64,000 nucleotides of DNA, from NCBI GenBank assembly GCA_015680685.1, contig MNCI01001825.1, positions 993,114-1,057,113 on the forward strand. Reading direction: 5' to 3'. Each line of letters starts with the position of its first letter. Positions within the stretch are counted from its first letter, which is position 1. Positions 12,370 through 24,674 of this stretch are shown here, piece after piece. Below the pieces are notes generated by a model. The model made no database searches. It saw nothing but the letters and a program-made list of their open reading frames with translations, and was not told the origin of the DNA. The position numbers were made by a program, and so were the translations under genes. The DNA is from Gnetum montanum (taxonomy: Eukaryota; Streptophyta; Gnetopsida; Gnetales; Gnetaceae).

Positions 12370-12500
12370 GTAATAAAATCCTATTCCATGCACTGCAAGG
12401 TTTATCCACAAAGCTCGTCTTTATTGCCGTACACAACTTGCGTTCAGGTACAAAGCTGCTTGAATAAAGTTCCGTTCACTTGGGGACTCCTACTGCAGGC
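12370..12500. repeat. Conserved R/U5 block and aataa-rich stretch in solo LTR
   Basis: Immediately before it (12300-12375) a short array of aataaataaca(g/t)gtaat units, about 15 bp, is repeated five times. The following block contains the paired words gtacacaacttgcgttcaggtaca shared by all LTRs of the family. This is the likely transcript-end region of the LTR; polyadenylation is inferred, not shown. Confidence 0.5.
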
Positions 12501-13489
12501 ACATGGAAAATATTCTATCTCTGGAGTGATCAATCTGCTAGAGTTTCCCTACTTTAAGCCTAGGATTAGGAATAAGGGGAGTGCCGCCTCTTATTTATAG
12601 ATTTGGCGACGGACCACGATATCGCATACGCAATATCGCATACACGATATCGTATGGGATGCGATATCGCGGTGCATGCGATATCACGTCTCATCAGTAA
12701 GAAATGTGAAAAGACATAACAAAAAATTAGAAATCAAAAAGAAATTGTAAGACAAAAAAATTGAAAAATGCTTATTAATTCCTTAATCATGATATGTATC
12801 TCCCCCATGACTAAACTCATAGACGAGTGTTTGGAAAATGGACCCTAGTTTCCCTAGATCATACACTTGAGGTTTCTCACTTACCATCCTTAATGACTTA
12901 GTTTTTTGGTTATCGTCCCATGTAATCTTGATGGTAATTGAATCTTGATCATTTAAGTCCATATTTCCTCTATTTGCTTGTGTATGATTATGGTTTAATA
13001 TTTTTGTTTGTGAGCTCTTAATTGGGATCATTTTCTTAGAATAGGAGTTAATAAGTGGTTCATATGTTTCCTTGCATGGTTTAGATATTTTTAGGTTCTC
13101 AATTTTTGGCCACTAGGTGTCTTTTGGTTTAGTGGTCCATGCTTTCATTTGTCCACACACTTGTTTTTCATATCTATTATGGGTTGGTATAGGAATTGTG
13201 TTAATATTTTGAACTTTCAACCCACAACTACATCCTTTATCATTATTAGTGACGCATGGAATTGCCTGTCTCTCCACAATGATAGGTTCATCTTTTATGT
13301 CTTGCATTAGAGTGGTAATGGGTGTTAGCTCTTGCATAAGATTGGAAAACATCATTTTGGTGAGGATGAATATTGTACCTGGCTAGCCTTATGCTAGTTT
13401 TGATGAGCTAGTAGATCTATGAGTTTTGTGCTTATGTGTGGAAATTGTCCTAAAGAAAGAACATTTTCGAGACTATGGTTGAGATCGAC

Positions 13490-15486
13490 TAGCATTATCA
13501 TTTATGTGTATGTGTGCAGCACAAGTGGCATTCTTCTACTAATGTTGTGGTGCCAATCCTTCCTATGTTGTTGGTGGTGATTTACAATGGAGGGAAGTAT
13601 GAGAATATTGAGAATGTCATAAAGGATAAGAGGTTTGAGATGGTGATCCCACAGGAGATGTTGCGTGTTGATGATATCCAGGATAGTGGTAGTAGTGATT
13701 TGAGTTAAAGGAAGTAGAACCATCTAGAGAAATAGATTGTTAAACATAATATTCATATGAGTCCAGCTGGCAATAAGGGTATTGTTGGTTTGTTGATTGC
13801 ATCCCCCAAGACTATGGGTTTTGCCATTGTGAGTGATAGTAGTTTTTAGGTTGATAAGAAGTCCCACTAGAATAGTACAATTGGTGGTAGGACTATCTAT
13901 AATTGCCTTGTGAGTAAGGTAATTTTCTAGGCATTTACTTTTGTATGAACTTAGGATTCAAAGCAAAAGCCCCAAACTCTTGTAGATGTAACATAACTAG
14001 GCAATAGCATTTTGGATGGTCATATTGGCAAATGTCACATCCATCATCCTCTTCTGTGGTTGAGTCTATAGTCTCTTCTACTACAGTTATTTTCCCTTTT
14101 TGTCAATAAGTGTTCCTACTTATTTCGTTGTTCTTTTTCCTCTTCTTGTTTTAATCAATTGATCCTTTTTGCGTTACCGTCTCCTCCATGGTTTTCACAT
14201 AGGTCTTAACTTTATCATTTATCAACTCCCACATCTTATCTATCCTTGCTTCAAGTTTAGCAATAGAATTTTGTATTGGCGAGGTTTGTTGTGAAATCAC
14301 CTCATCAAGAGTTGCCTATTTTTCCTCATCATAGATATGGACCCCCTTCTTTTGAAGAGTTGAATCCTAATTATATTCCTCTACATTCTCTGATTTACAT
14401 AGCTCTCCTTCTTCTTTTGCCACCTACTCAACTAGCCTTTGTATTTGATGGGCTTTTAATTCTGATAATCGACCTAGGGCATAAATCCCAAGGGTCTCCC
14501 TAGTTTTATTACAAAGCCCATCTATGATGTGGAGAAGCTACTCTTTTTGAGAAAAACCATGGCCTAGACATCTATGTAGTAGAGAATAGTATCTATCCAA
14601 GACCACATCCAAGGATTCATGTTGTTCTTAGGTTGGACACTCTCACATAGGTTTATTATTTTTTCATTGAAAAACTCCAGCATTGTGGACCACCGGTGAA
14701 TTGAATCTAGTTCCAACAATCTATACCAACTTTTAGCTTCATTTATTAGTGTCTTAGGAAAGAGCTTAAGCTTTTGCCACTCACTCTCGATGTTCTACAA
14801 GGCGTAGGCATCATGGAAGGCTTGTAAGTGATGTTGTGGACTACAGTTATAGCTTCTTACAAATTTAAGGATGTTATTCATATCAAGCCTTTTGATGCAA
14901 CTTTCCCTTTGATGCCTGCGGGGTATTCTAATTACCTCTATTATCTGTGTTATGCTTCTAATAGCCAACAAGGGTCCATCATCATCAGACATGTTGTGAT
15001 GATAATTTTTATTTCTAGTTGTTTGATTATGATGATTTCATTCATTCTCACAATGATGATCTCTCGTCTATTTCTACTTCTATCTTCATCTTGATCCCTA
15101 TTTTTATACCTACATTCATCTTTATCAGAACTAGACATGGAAGAGGAAGAGGAAGATGGTGAACTAGGAGAATCACCATGGCTCCTATATTTCCCCCTTT
15201 GGTCCCTTGATGTATCTCTTTTAGGTTTGGAGGAAGTCCTAGGCCTTGAGGCCCTCCTTGTCCTAGCACTAACTTCATTTTCTCTAGAATTGTTTGCATG
15301 AGTTGAACATAGTCTTTGAGTGTAGTAAGGGTCAGAATGAACATAGGAAACCCGTGCTTGTGCTTGTTTACTCCAATTTTCCTCAATATAGATCCTATAA
15401 TTTCTCCTGCTAGTGTTTTCATTGTATGATGCATTCTTGGCCCTATGTGAAGAAGACATGGTTTTATTTGAAAACGTGTGTGACAT
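13490..15486 (-). pseudogene. gag: Element A gag (decayed)
   Basis: The open part at 14950-15486 gives a basic, Ser/Arg-rich N-terminal segment with SPSSPSSSSSSMSSSDKDE. After stops and frameshifts, 14770-14992 gives the capsid-like segment IKRLDMNNILKF...HHLQAFHDAYAL, homologous to elements B and C. Near 14030-14070 there is a zinc-knuckle-like CDICQYDHPKCYC. The gag is expected to package element RNA into virus-like particles. The copy is dead: many in-frame stops, several from CpG-type transitions. Confidence 0.85.
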
Positions 15487-15561
15487 AAAATATTAATATT
15501 AAATCGTTAATACTTTCATAGAGATTGTTTATAATCTATATAATCTAGATAACTAACACCA

Positions 15562-15580
15562 TCCCTAGCAATGATGCCAA
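15562..15580 (-). other. Element A primer binding site
   Basis: On the - strand, TTGGCATCATTGCTAGGGA directly follows the 5' LTR terminus. It is a decayed form of the TGGCGCCGTTGCCGGGGA site used by Athila-type elements with tRNA-Asp. The tRNA match is from family knowledge and was not checked by alignment. Confidence 0.7.
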
Positions 15581-16562
15581 TGATGAATGGTAGGTACATG
15601 TATGCCCAACCATATGAATCACAAGTGTTCACGCACAATTCAGTTGAATTCTGTGGATGGGACTAGTTGTGACATCTAGATTGTTAAGCATTGATTGCAA
15701 GATGTTGTCTTCCCACTTGGACTAGTGGTAGCTTTGTCACATATGGTTTAGTTCAAAGTGAGGCATATGATAATTGATGTTGTTGTGGCCTTATGCTAAT
15801 CTTGACAATAATGGAGATATTAATTATTTAATGTAACTAACAATAAGAAGGTAAATCTAAACTAGCCTAGAGCGATGAGCATCCGATCCTAGCTTACTTT
15901 ACACACCTTGGGCTCATGTAATTGTTACTAGGTTACCAAGCATTATGCTATTGGGCGAAACAAGTAATAACACTATTGGGATTACCAAACGATTACACTT
16001 AAATGCTCGAAACTAGTCATACTCATTCTGCTTTACCAATGAACAAGTAAAGTAAAATACTTGGAAATGTAAATGATTAAACTAAGAAAACAGTAAAAAC
16101 TATGCTAAGTAGAATAGTAAAACTAAATGGATGTTGCAATGATGGAAAGCAATGTCGATCTTTATTTTCAGACATGAACTATATTTCGTACAAATACTCA
16201 ACACCACACTATAGGCATTCACTCTCGCTAAAACTACAAAAGCAAATTGCAAGACTCTACTTAAAGATGGAATGAAACTTATCTAAATCGTGCGCCCAAG
16301 TGTCATATTTATAGGTAGGCACGGATCCCACGATATCAAATATATGATAACGTGGCATGTGCTACGATATTGGATATGCAATATCATAATGGACCAAAAA
16401 TTGACTTTTTTGTAATACCCATGCAACATAGCATTTACAACATCGTAGATGCAACTTAGTAGCCAATTGAGTTACATTGATAGGGATGCTACAATGCAGG
16501 TGCTAAGTAGCATCCATAACATAGCATCTATGATATCTCAACCCACTGATGATGATTCATCA
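15581..16562 (-). repeat. 5' LTR of element A
   Basis: 982 bp, starting TGATGAATGG and ending GATTCATCA. It corresponds to the LTR at 8142-9127. The right-hand target duplication AAGTG follows directly. Confidence 0.95.
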
Positions 16563-16567
16563 AAGTG

Positions 16568-17640
16568 TGAGACAATTCAAAGGTCATGTACCTTGCTTTT
16601 TGCTATTTTATCCTAAGAGATTCTTATATTTACAATTCTACTAAACTTTTCAGATATCATCCTCTTTAGCATCTAGGTCACAATATTGTAAAATCATTTA
16701 GGTTTGGTAATTTGTAGGGATTAATGCTTGTGCAGGAGAAAATCAAATCCAACTACTTATTTGAAAGCTTCATTTAAATTTTAGTGAAGAACTATTTTTG
16801 GTTCACAAAAGATCATCTACGAGTGTAGATGAAGTTATAAATTAGAAAGGTATTCCACTCTTAAAATGGAGATGGTTTGACTTCTTAATTATTAATGAAA
16901 TCAATAAATTTCCTTTAATGTACACCAATGTAATTCTTGCATTGATTTTTTTTCTTATCAATATATGATTACATAGATGCAATGAATGACTTTCCTATGG
17001 GAGAATAGCTCTCGGAACTCTCCTTGTCATTATCTTAAATTCAGTATGGTTACTTAAATTCGCCCTCATATCTGTTACAAGTAATGTAACAACACTCATC
17101 GTCCAAAAAACATCTTCAACATTACTTCTAAAAAGAAGCATATGACCCTTAATAATAATGAGCAACATTTAACCAATGTTTTTCTATTCATAACTTCTAT
17201 TTCTTGGTCAAGAAGACGCCTATTTCTTGAAAGCTTTGGTTTGATGCTATCTGACAACCTGTAAAGCTATTTTAACTTCAAAATTAAACGCTTTAATGCT
17301 AACGGGCTAAAGAATGATAATACTTGTAATCTAATGTATGCTTTAGCGATATCATTTTATTTTCCATGTCATTAAGAGTACAAAATAAAAACCAAATGCA
17401 CTACTTTTTTATATACCTTATGATATCTGGTTTAGCTCAAGTTCATACCATGTCTCCCAATAGGTTATGATCCTTTAAATCAGTTTGAGTTCCCCTCAAT
17501 GTTATTTTTTTGGAACATGGTAAAAAATTTAGCCCTTCTCAGCCAATTTTGGCAAAAGTACATTTTGAAAATCTTTGATAACGAGGACATTTTCAAAAAT
17601 TTCGAGTCGCAAATGATAAATGGTTACGAAATGATCCAAA
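16568..17640. other. Intergenic, no gene seen
   Basis: AT-rich DNA between element A and the 3' end of NLE. The first five bases belong with the target site of A. I see no protein similarity or organised repeat. Confidence 0.55.
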
Positions 17641-17772
17641 ACAATTCGAACCTTTCAAATAAGGATGACTCGAAAAACTCCGTAGTTCACTCTGACCATT
17701 TCAGTTACATAACATGTAGAATACAATTCCATTCTTGTGGGTGTTTTATCTAATTCTATCACAATGGTATAT

Positions 17773-20714
17773 TCAACTCATCCAGAGTTTTAAATTTCTG
17801 TCTTTTCCACCGGAGGCAACTTTCTGGCCATCTGGACTCCAATCAACTGAGAAAACTTCATCAGCATGTCCTGGAAGATCTTCTCTCAATTTCAACTTCT
17901 GCATATCCCATAGCTTCAAAGTTGAGTCCTTGCTGCCACTCAACAGAAGCCGACTATCTGCTGACCATGTAATTTGATAGACAGGACCTACATGGCCTCT
18001 GAATGTTGCAACAAACTTGCCTGTAATTCCATTCCATAACTTGACAGATTTATCAAATGAACCACTGGCAACCCACTGACCATCAGGTGAGAAATATACA
18101 TGGTTCACAAGTTGTTGATGCCCTGTCATTCTGGCCTTGGGTTGTTTGCTTACTGAAGGTTCCCACAAAATCATAGTGAAATCATCTGAACCAGAAACTA
18201 ATCTTTCAGGTCCTCCTTTTTTGACACTGGTGTACCTCTTTAATGCTTCTGCCTTCATTTCATCTGAAGATGAAAAAGTCTTTCCTGTATGATCAAATGC
18301 ACCAGTTCTCAATGCATACTCAGTGCTAAGGGCTAAGGTGTTCACCCAGTGTCCATGGCCTTTAAGTTCTCTAATGATCTTGCCATTTGTGCTCTCCCAA
18401 ACTTTAATGGTACAATCCTGAAAGAAAGGCGTAGGCAAATGACAGCATTTAGCAAACCATGCAGCGCCAAATACTTGCATATGACAACATTTCAATAATC
18501 AATAGGATATTACAATCATGAAATATTCTCATGAGGTCACATTTTTCAAAGAAAAAAGGAAAAAAATCAGTCAAGATTATTACTACTTAAAAAATTTACA
18601 AGTCTTGTTTATTAATTTTAGATATGGAAGAAAGTGACTAGGTGATTGACAAAATAATGCTTACCGAGAAACAGGTCATATCCAGTTTCAGGTTACGATA
18701 GCATTGAAAAAAAATTAAAAAGTCAAGCTAAATCACCAAGAGGTTAGGAATATTGGCAGTGTCATTAAACACAGGTATGCGAGTAATAGAATGAACAACA
18801 GAATTATAGAAATAATAGCTTGACCTGTAGAGGGATACCGTTGGAATTTAACCAATCCCCTATAAATGTAAGTCAAATATTTCCAACAATGTATGTTTGA
18901 TGTGAAGTATCTGTCGCATAAAAATATCTATTAAGCACAAAATAAAAGGGGAAAGAGAAGAATTTCTAGTGACAAGCTCATCGTAGAAAGGCCAACAAAC
19001 ACATAACTTCTTCTTCTTCCAGCTAGATGAGTTGGCTGTATGAATTCTCTTCCACTATTGAACTCTATAAAGAGCCAGATTAATATTAATTTCCAATTTT
19101 TGAATATTTTTCTTTATTATTGCATACGAGGTATATTGTGCTCTACTTCAATTATGCAATCTATTTTAACAGGAGCACTTTTTGGTCTATCTGCTCTTCT
19201 TTTACACACGATCAAACCACATTAGCTAATTTATTTTCCCAAATACCCAACATCCACATTAGCATTCTCATCTATGCCACAAGCACATCGTAAGAAAGAC
19301 TAACAAACTCATAACTTCAACATGTAAATTCTTTGATGTCTCGGGTATACACAGAGTAGCAGAATTATATTTTCCTATGTAGAAACTTCACCATTGAAAC
19401 CAATATCGAACGTTGGCAAATCTAGGACACAACTTGTCGGTCAGACTCATCATGCCTTGCATGTTGTAGGTCACACGTTCATTAGAAAAGAACAATGACA
19501 TAAAATAAGTTCTGTAACTAAATGGCTGAAATTGAAATCCCCGCTCGCTCATAATCTGTGAATAAATTTCCCCAATATATAATAAATTTTTTTTAAGTGG
19601 TTGAAAAAGAGAAAGGACTAATTTAATTTTCATGAAATCCACAACTTCAGTTTCAGTTCAAAAAACCAAGGAGTCTAAGGGATACAAGGGGTCTTCACAG
19701 GAGCAATATTTTGCTTAGGTAAGAGAAACCTCCATCATGAATTTCAGTAAGAAATATTCGGCATACTTCCAGGAAAAACATAGCCAAACAAATTCAAAGA
19801 AAAAAGAGAGATTCAAAACAGGAAGCCAACAAAACAGTCCAATTGCTCAAAACAAAAACTCCATAATTTGTTCATTCATCGAAACTCTCACTCACCTGAG
19901 AAGCCGTGAAAATGGTTCCCTCGCCGCCCCACTTGACGCAAGTGACAGAGAGCGTATGTCCGGAGAGCACCATAACACACTTCTTCAAAACAACATCCCA
20001 AACCCTAACATCGCCATCTTTACCCGAACTCGCAAATCTGCGGCAGGGGGACCGCAGATGCGCAGGCTCCCAAGCTAAACCAGTGATCCATTTCCGATGG
20101 CCGGAAAAAACCCCAACACAGGCTCCATTCTCGGGATCCCAAACCCTAATTTCTCCATCCATGCCGCCGCTGGCCAGAAAAACGCCATCGGCGGACCAAG
20201 CGATGCACAGGACCCAATTTCTGTGACCCGAACACGTGAACTGCGGCGTCTGCGTGTTGATATCCCAAAATCTCACGGTCGTATCGCCGGAACCGCTTGC
20301 GAGTTTGCGGCCGTCGGGACTGAATGAAACCGACAACACCGCCTCCGCGTGGCCGGCAATTGTGGCAGAGCATCTGGTTACCGGGCGGATTCGGAAAACG
20401 GCCTGCGGCTGGTACACGATTTTGAGCAGCTGTTCCACCGAGATTTTGTGTTTGAGCAGGTACTGGCCGAGGTTTCCGACGAGTTCCTGATCGGAGATGT
20501 AGAAGGCATAGGGTAGTTTCTCTTCGTTTTGGAGGAGTGCGTTTACCAGCGATTGCAGTTGCCCGGGACCTGCATCTTGAGGAAGATCCACAGGAGCGCC
20601 CAGATTGTTCCCCTCTGCATCTGTAAGTTGACATATTATGTTCATTTTCCTCTTCTTCTGCTGCTGTTGCTGCTGCTCTTCTGCCTCCTCTGCTACTGCT
20701 GCTGATTTCGCCAT
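17773..20714 (-). CDS. NLE: Notchless-type WD40 ribosome biogenesis protein
   Basis: Orthologue of animal NLE1 and yeast Rsa4. It rides on pre-60S particles in the nucleolus and its N-terminal domain binds the AAA ATPase Midasin (MDN1/Rea1) to drive maturation. Exon 1 is 20714-19896 (819 bp, donor CTCAG|GTGAG). Exon 2 is 18417-17773 (645 bp, acceptor TTTCAG|GATTGT). The 487-aa frame is uninterrupted and of normal family length. The N-terminus has a Glu/Gln run and a KKRK basic cluster, a possible nuclear signal. The NLE domain follows (NIICQLTDAEGN...YISDQELV). Then come eight WD repeats, starting GHAEAVLS, GHRNWVLC, GHRKWITG, GHTLSVTC, GHGHWVNT, GHQQLVNH, GHVGPVYQ and GHADEVFS, most closing in [IV][RK][FLV]W[DE]. 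The fourth repeat is split by the intron; the fifth has a long insert. It appears functional. Confidence 0.97.
18973..19318 (-). mobile_element. RTE-type LINE remnant in the NLE intron
   Basis: On the - strand the stretch gives pieces of an RTE-clade C-terminus in shifting frames: MRMLMWM, NVVWSCVKEEQI and ALYRVQWKRRIHTANSSSW (compare the family's AEMRMLRWM, RWFGHV and ALDRVEWRRRIHVADP). The piece is bounded by imperfect direct repeats of about 38 bp (18973-19010 and 19280-19318, caagc(t/a)catcgta... to ...cataacttc). Inside the intron but in the same orientation as NLE. Very decayed, so the exact ends are uncertain. Confidence 0.65.
19319..19895 (-). other. Rest of the NLE intron, nothing recognised
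   Basis: AT-rich intronic sequence. ORFs at 19388-19642 and 19737-20078 have no recognisable content; the second overlaps exon 1 on the wrong strand. Confidence 0.6.
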
Positions 20715-21245
20715 CGCACAGAGATGCCCCTACTCGCCAGCCAGCGCTAAAACCCTTGCCTCTCCTAAAACCCGTCTTAGCAGGGGGTGGGGGTAGGAGT
20801 GGCAGTGGGGGTAGTTAAGGTGAGCCACAAACCGGAGCAAAAAACCTTAAAACCAAACTCTCGTTTCAAGGGAGGGGCCACGAACCGGAGACAAAAAACC
20901 TAAAGCTTTAACGAGCCCAAAGTTGCAAGATGACCCTTCAATCAATCAATCACCTGCAACAAGACAAAACCTTTTGCACCGATGGGATGAAAGCTAAAAA
21001 TCAAAATAGGCAATTCAAAAGAGATGTCACTTAAGAGAAAGTAATATTATTGGTAAAGCTTAGTTTTTAACATTGAAGTTGAACATTACTAGCAATAGAG
21101 CATTTCCTTCCATAGTCAAATTTAGTGTAGTTGGTGTTTTGATACAAGGCATTTAGACAACATTTCCAAATAAAGAAAATAATCTCAAATAAGAGAATTT
21201 TCCAGGCATTTTGAAAGTGTCACTTAACACAATCATCTTTGAAGA
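20715..21245. other. NLE upstream region with a short direct repeat
   Basis: The words aaccggagcaaaaaacctta (about 20830) and gaaccggagacaaaaaacct (about 20882) form an imperfect direct repeat about 52 bp apart, 110-170 bp upstream of the NLE ATG. No clear TATA box is seen. The remainder up to element B is unassigned. Confidence 0.5.
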
Positions 21246-21250
21246 CACAT

Positions 21251-22098
21251 TGATAAATCGTGTTTTCATACACTCCGATATTGGAGTGGCCGCGATATCG
21301 GGTACACGATATCACAACCCAAGATGCAATATCATACATTCGATATCGCAAGGTTACTCCCGAGTCTATAAATATAGCCCTCGGGCACACGATTGAGGGT
21401 AGGTTTTGGCAATCAAGTAGCGAAACTCTTGCAGTTTGTCTATTTGAGAATTAGAATATTTTCCAAGTGCCCGCAGCAGGAGGTCTAAGTGTGAATGAAT
21501 CTTTATTCAAGCATTGATGTACCTGAACACACCATTGTGTTGGCAATAAAGACAAACTCTTCAATTCATCCTTGCAGCACTTGAGACTTTCTTTCTCATG
21601 CATTTATATATTATGGTTTCATGCAACTTTCATTAATGTTATTCATGCAGCAATTAATTTTGATTAATCAAGCAACTCATTAAAATACATAAGCACGACC
21701 CCTTCAAACATACGTGTGACACTTGGTAGCTCAGAAATGGTTAGCGTTTGACAATCGAGCAGTGTTTCCACAAAGTTCAGGATGTGTCCGAGAAGTGGGA
21801 ACAGTTACTTGTGTTAGGCTAGATTAGACCATAGTTTACTTAGCATTTAATTATTCTTACTTTTATTCTTGTTCTAGGCGAGTAATTTGATAAAACAAAA
21901 AATAATAAAAATCTTATGCCTCAGTCACAATTAACCATACAATTGCATTCCACAAGTGGGATTGGAAGACAACGAATGGACAACACGCATGCATTGTTTA
22001 GGCGTACTTAGTAATTATAGTCTGTGGAATTCAACTGGATTGCATGTGAACGCTTATGATTCGTATGGTTGGGCATAGGGGTACCTCACGACTCATCA
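21251..22098 (+). repeat. 5' LTR of element B
   Basis: 848 bp, TGATAAATCG...GACTCATCA. GATATC words at 21290-21345 precede a TATA box (TCTATAAATATAG, about 21364). It aligns throughout with 30476-31343. Confidence 0.95.
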
Positions 22099-22117
22099 TT
22101 GGCATTGTTGCTGAGGA
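22099..22117 (+). other. Element B primer binding site
   Basis: TTGGCATTGTTGCTGAGGA abuts the LTR. It differs from the Athila tRNA-Asp site TTGGCGCCGTTGCCGGGGA at a few positions, most explained by C-to-T or G-to-A change. Confidence 0.75.
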
Positions 22118-22263
22118 CTATAGTTCTACGTGCGCTATCTAAACCAAGTAAAACTTAGTAACCTTGTTGTTCGAGCCCTAAGAGTCAAATCTTATGAAAA
22201 TAAAAATTATTATAATTAAATTAAACCTTAACAACACATTGCCTATAAGTTCATTAACATAAA

Positions 22264-24560
22264 ATGTCTTCTTCTCATAGGAGCCCATCTCCACCCAGGG
22301 CAGTCCAGGTGCGTCAGCAATACTGGGTGGTATATGCTCATTCCGATGAGTATGCACCCAACTTCACCTTCATCTTGCATCAAGATGAACTATTGTGGTG
22401 GTGCAACATGGAAGGCAACATTATGTTGCCACCTGATCGATCTGTTCCAACGATGCTCCAACTAATGCTCGCATGACACGGGCTTCAACATCTTCATGGA
22501 GAATACGAGATGCAAGATCCCGACTCAAGGGATTATCATCCCACTAAAGCACAAAGATTAAGGGATCGTCAGCTAGAGCACCATCATGAGCTTGTGAAGA
22601 GCAAGGGGTTAAACACTTTTCCACCTCCGCTTGGCCCATTTGATGGAGGTGACCACTTCTTTAGTGATTCTTCTCTCTTTGACTTTGTTTAGGGAGCCCT
22701 CAACCAAAACGTATAATCCACAATTCATAATCCAGGTTTTAGTCAAAATGGATTCAATGACAAAAATGGATCTGGAGAGGCAAGTCATGATAAGGGTGAG
22801 AAAGGAGGTCATGATCGTGATCGTGGTCATGAGCATTGAAGGAATGGTGATAGGCGTCAGAGCGGAGCAAGTTCTCCTTCTTCTTCTCCTTCATCATCAT
22901 CGTCATCTTCTTCATTTGGCTCAGATTGTGACTGCAGAAGGAATAACCGTGATGGAGGTGACCGATGGGACCAGAACAACAAAAGGGACCATTTGGAAAG
23001 TTATGACCAAAGGTGTGGGCAATCTAGGAAGACCCATCATCAAGAAAGAAGGGCTAGTAGAGAGCATTGTAGGCACCATCACCATGGCCTTGATGAACCT
23101 CTACTTACCACTTAGGGCATGTTGAACATTGTAGAGGCCATGAGGATTTCAACAAGGCACGTGAAGGATAGCAGGATAAAAAGGCTGGACATGAACAACA
23201 TTCCTTGGTTTGAGGGAGGATACGATGCTAATCTGCAAAATCATCTTCAAGCCTTCCAATATGCATGTGCCTTGCAGAATATTGAAAATGATTGGCAAAA
23301 GCTGAAATTATTTCCAAGGACACTCATAAAGGAAGCAAAAAATTGGTACTGATCCTTGGAACCAAAATCAATCAAGTGGTGGAGTATGATGTTTGAATTA
23401 TTCAATGAAAAATATCAAATGTACTCCTGAGTATTCAATCTAAGGAAGCAGATTCAAGGGTGGAAACAAGGAAATCATGAGCCCTTGGATGCTGCTATTG
23501 GTCGATACTACTCTCTGTTGCATAGGTGCCCTGGCCATGGATACTCTCAGCTTGATCAGCTTTGCCATATCATAGATAGGTTATGATTTAAAATAAGTAA
23601 AACCCTTGACATCTATGCTCAAGGGAGATTGATAGAGTTAAGTGCCTGTCAGATTCAAAAGTTAATTGAGTAGGTAGCTAAGGAGGAGGGAGAATTGAGA
23701 AAACGAGAAAGTGCAGAGGAATACAACAGGGATCTTCTTATCTGAAAAAGGGGATTTGATTTTGTAACAATGAGGATGAATTAACTAGAGATGAGGTGGC
23801 TAATCAAAAAACCTTGCCACTCTAGAAATTGCAATATGAAATCATGGCTAAGGTTGACCAATTATGGAACTCCATGGACAATAGGTTTCAGGTTGTCTTA
23901 AAAATTGCTGAAGAGTCCAAGGAGCAAAGTGGTGAGCATGAGCGCCAGAGAGGTAAGGAAGCTGAACATGCCATATCAAAGGGTAAGGGTAAAATGGCTA
24001 TGATAGAGATGGCTACAAATAGTGACTCATATGATGATGGTGGATGTGATGTTTGCTAGTATGAACATACCAAGGGATGTTGCCCAATTGTGTCACACTT
24101 GCAGGAACTTAGGGTGTATGTCTTACATCCATGAGTTGCACAAAGGCAAACACCTAAAAGATTGTCTTATCCACAAGGCAATCCTTAACAGTTTCACCAA
24201 CCATAGTAGTACTATCCAAGTGGAACTCTACCACAACCCTACAAATTGTACCAGTAGTGGCAACAACCACAATCATGGGCGTTGCCACCTTTAAGACAGT
24301 AGTATCCTTATTGGCAACTAGGTCCCTATGGTTACTATGTTCAGCAATCTTCATCTCCATGGAACTCCTCTAGTCATGTTGTTGCTTACCAACCTCACCA
24401 CTACCCTCTTGAGGTATACCAATCAACTTATCTAAGGAGGGATGCCACCTACTATCCTCATGCACCTCCTGTTCCTATACCTACTCCTTCGTCTCCTACA
24501 CAACTACCACTTGCTCCATCCATGTAGGGTGAATTGGCTACCCAACCACAGTGAAGAAAT
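22264..24560 (+). pseudogene. gag: Element B gag (decayed)
   Basis: Begins at ATG 22264 (MSSSHRSPSPPRAVQ) and is broken into frames at 22264-22692, 22870-23110, 23119-23352, 23829-24057 and 24060-24530. A Ser/His/Arg-rich linker near 22870-23100 is followed by the conserved capsid segment IKRLDMNNIPWFEGGYDANL...ALQNIEND and LKLFPRTLIKEAKNWY. A zinc-knuckle remnant near 24047-24090 reads CDVC-stop-YEHTKGCC. The C-terminus is Pro/Tyr/Gln-rich. Structural protein of virus-like particles. In-frame stops rule out function. Several ORFs here on other frames, such as 22631-23125 in its first part, are shadows. Confidence 0.88.
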
Positions 24561-24674
24561 GCTACGAGGATGGTTAATCTACAATCGATTAACCCACCAA
24601 GCAGGTCAAAACCATGAACAAAGAAGAGACCTTTCTTTCGACCTTGTAGTCCACTAAAGCCCTTAGACACCTTA

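Larger units (their letters stand above)
11625..12696 (-). mobile_element. Solo LTR inside element A
   Basis: 1072 bp, TGATGAGTGG...GTCTCATCA, flanked by perfect 5-bp target duplications GTAAG (11620-11624 and 12697-12701). No internal region is present, so it arose by LTR-LTR recombination after insertion into A. It is much less CpG-decayed than A's own LTRs, with well-kept GATATCGC palindromes at 12618-12685. It is artificially lengthened by 65 bp at the 'n' at 11972. Read on the - strand the order is GATATC array, TATA box (TCTATAAATAAG, about 12590-12602), then R/U5. Confidence 0.95.
8142..16562 (-). mobile_element. Element A: Athila-like LTR retrotransposon, gag-only
   Basis: A complete but internally reduced element on the - strand. 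The 3' LTR is 8142-9127, the 5' LTR is 15581-16562, and the target duplication is AAGTG at 8137-8141 and 16563-16567. Next to the 5' LTR is a tRNA-Asp-type primer site (15562-15580); next to the 3' LTR is the GGGGGTA purine tract. Gag is recognisable at 13490-15486. No reverse transcriptase, RNase H or integrase can be found in any frame, unlike elements B and C, so the copy has lost most of pol. A later solo LTR (11625-12696) sits inside it. Net length without that insertion is about 7.3 kb. Confidence 0.92.

Noticed and set aside
20146-20634. 162-aa - strand ORF
   Set aside because: Wrong-frame shadow of NLE exon 1.
22631-22870. + strand ORF at the start of 22631-23125
   Set aside because: Alternate frame over the gag linker; the gag frame itself is identifiable from homology to A and C.
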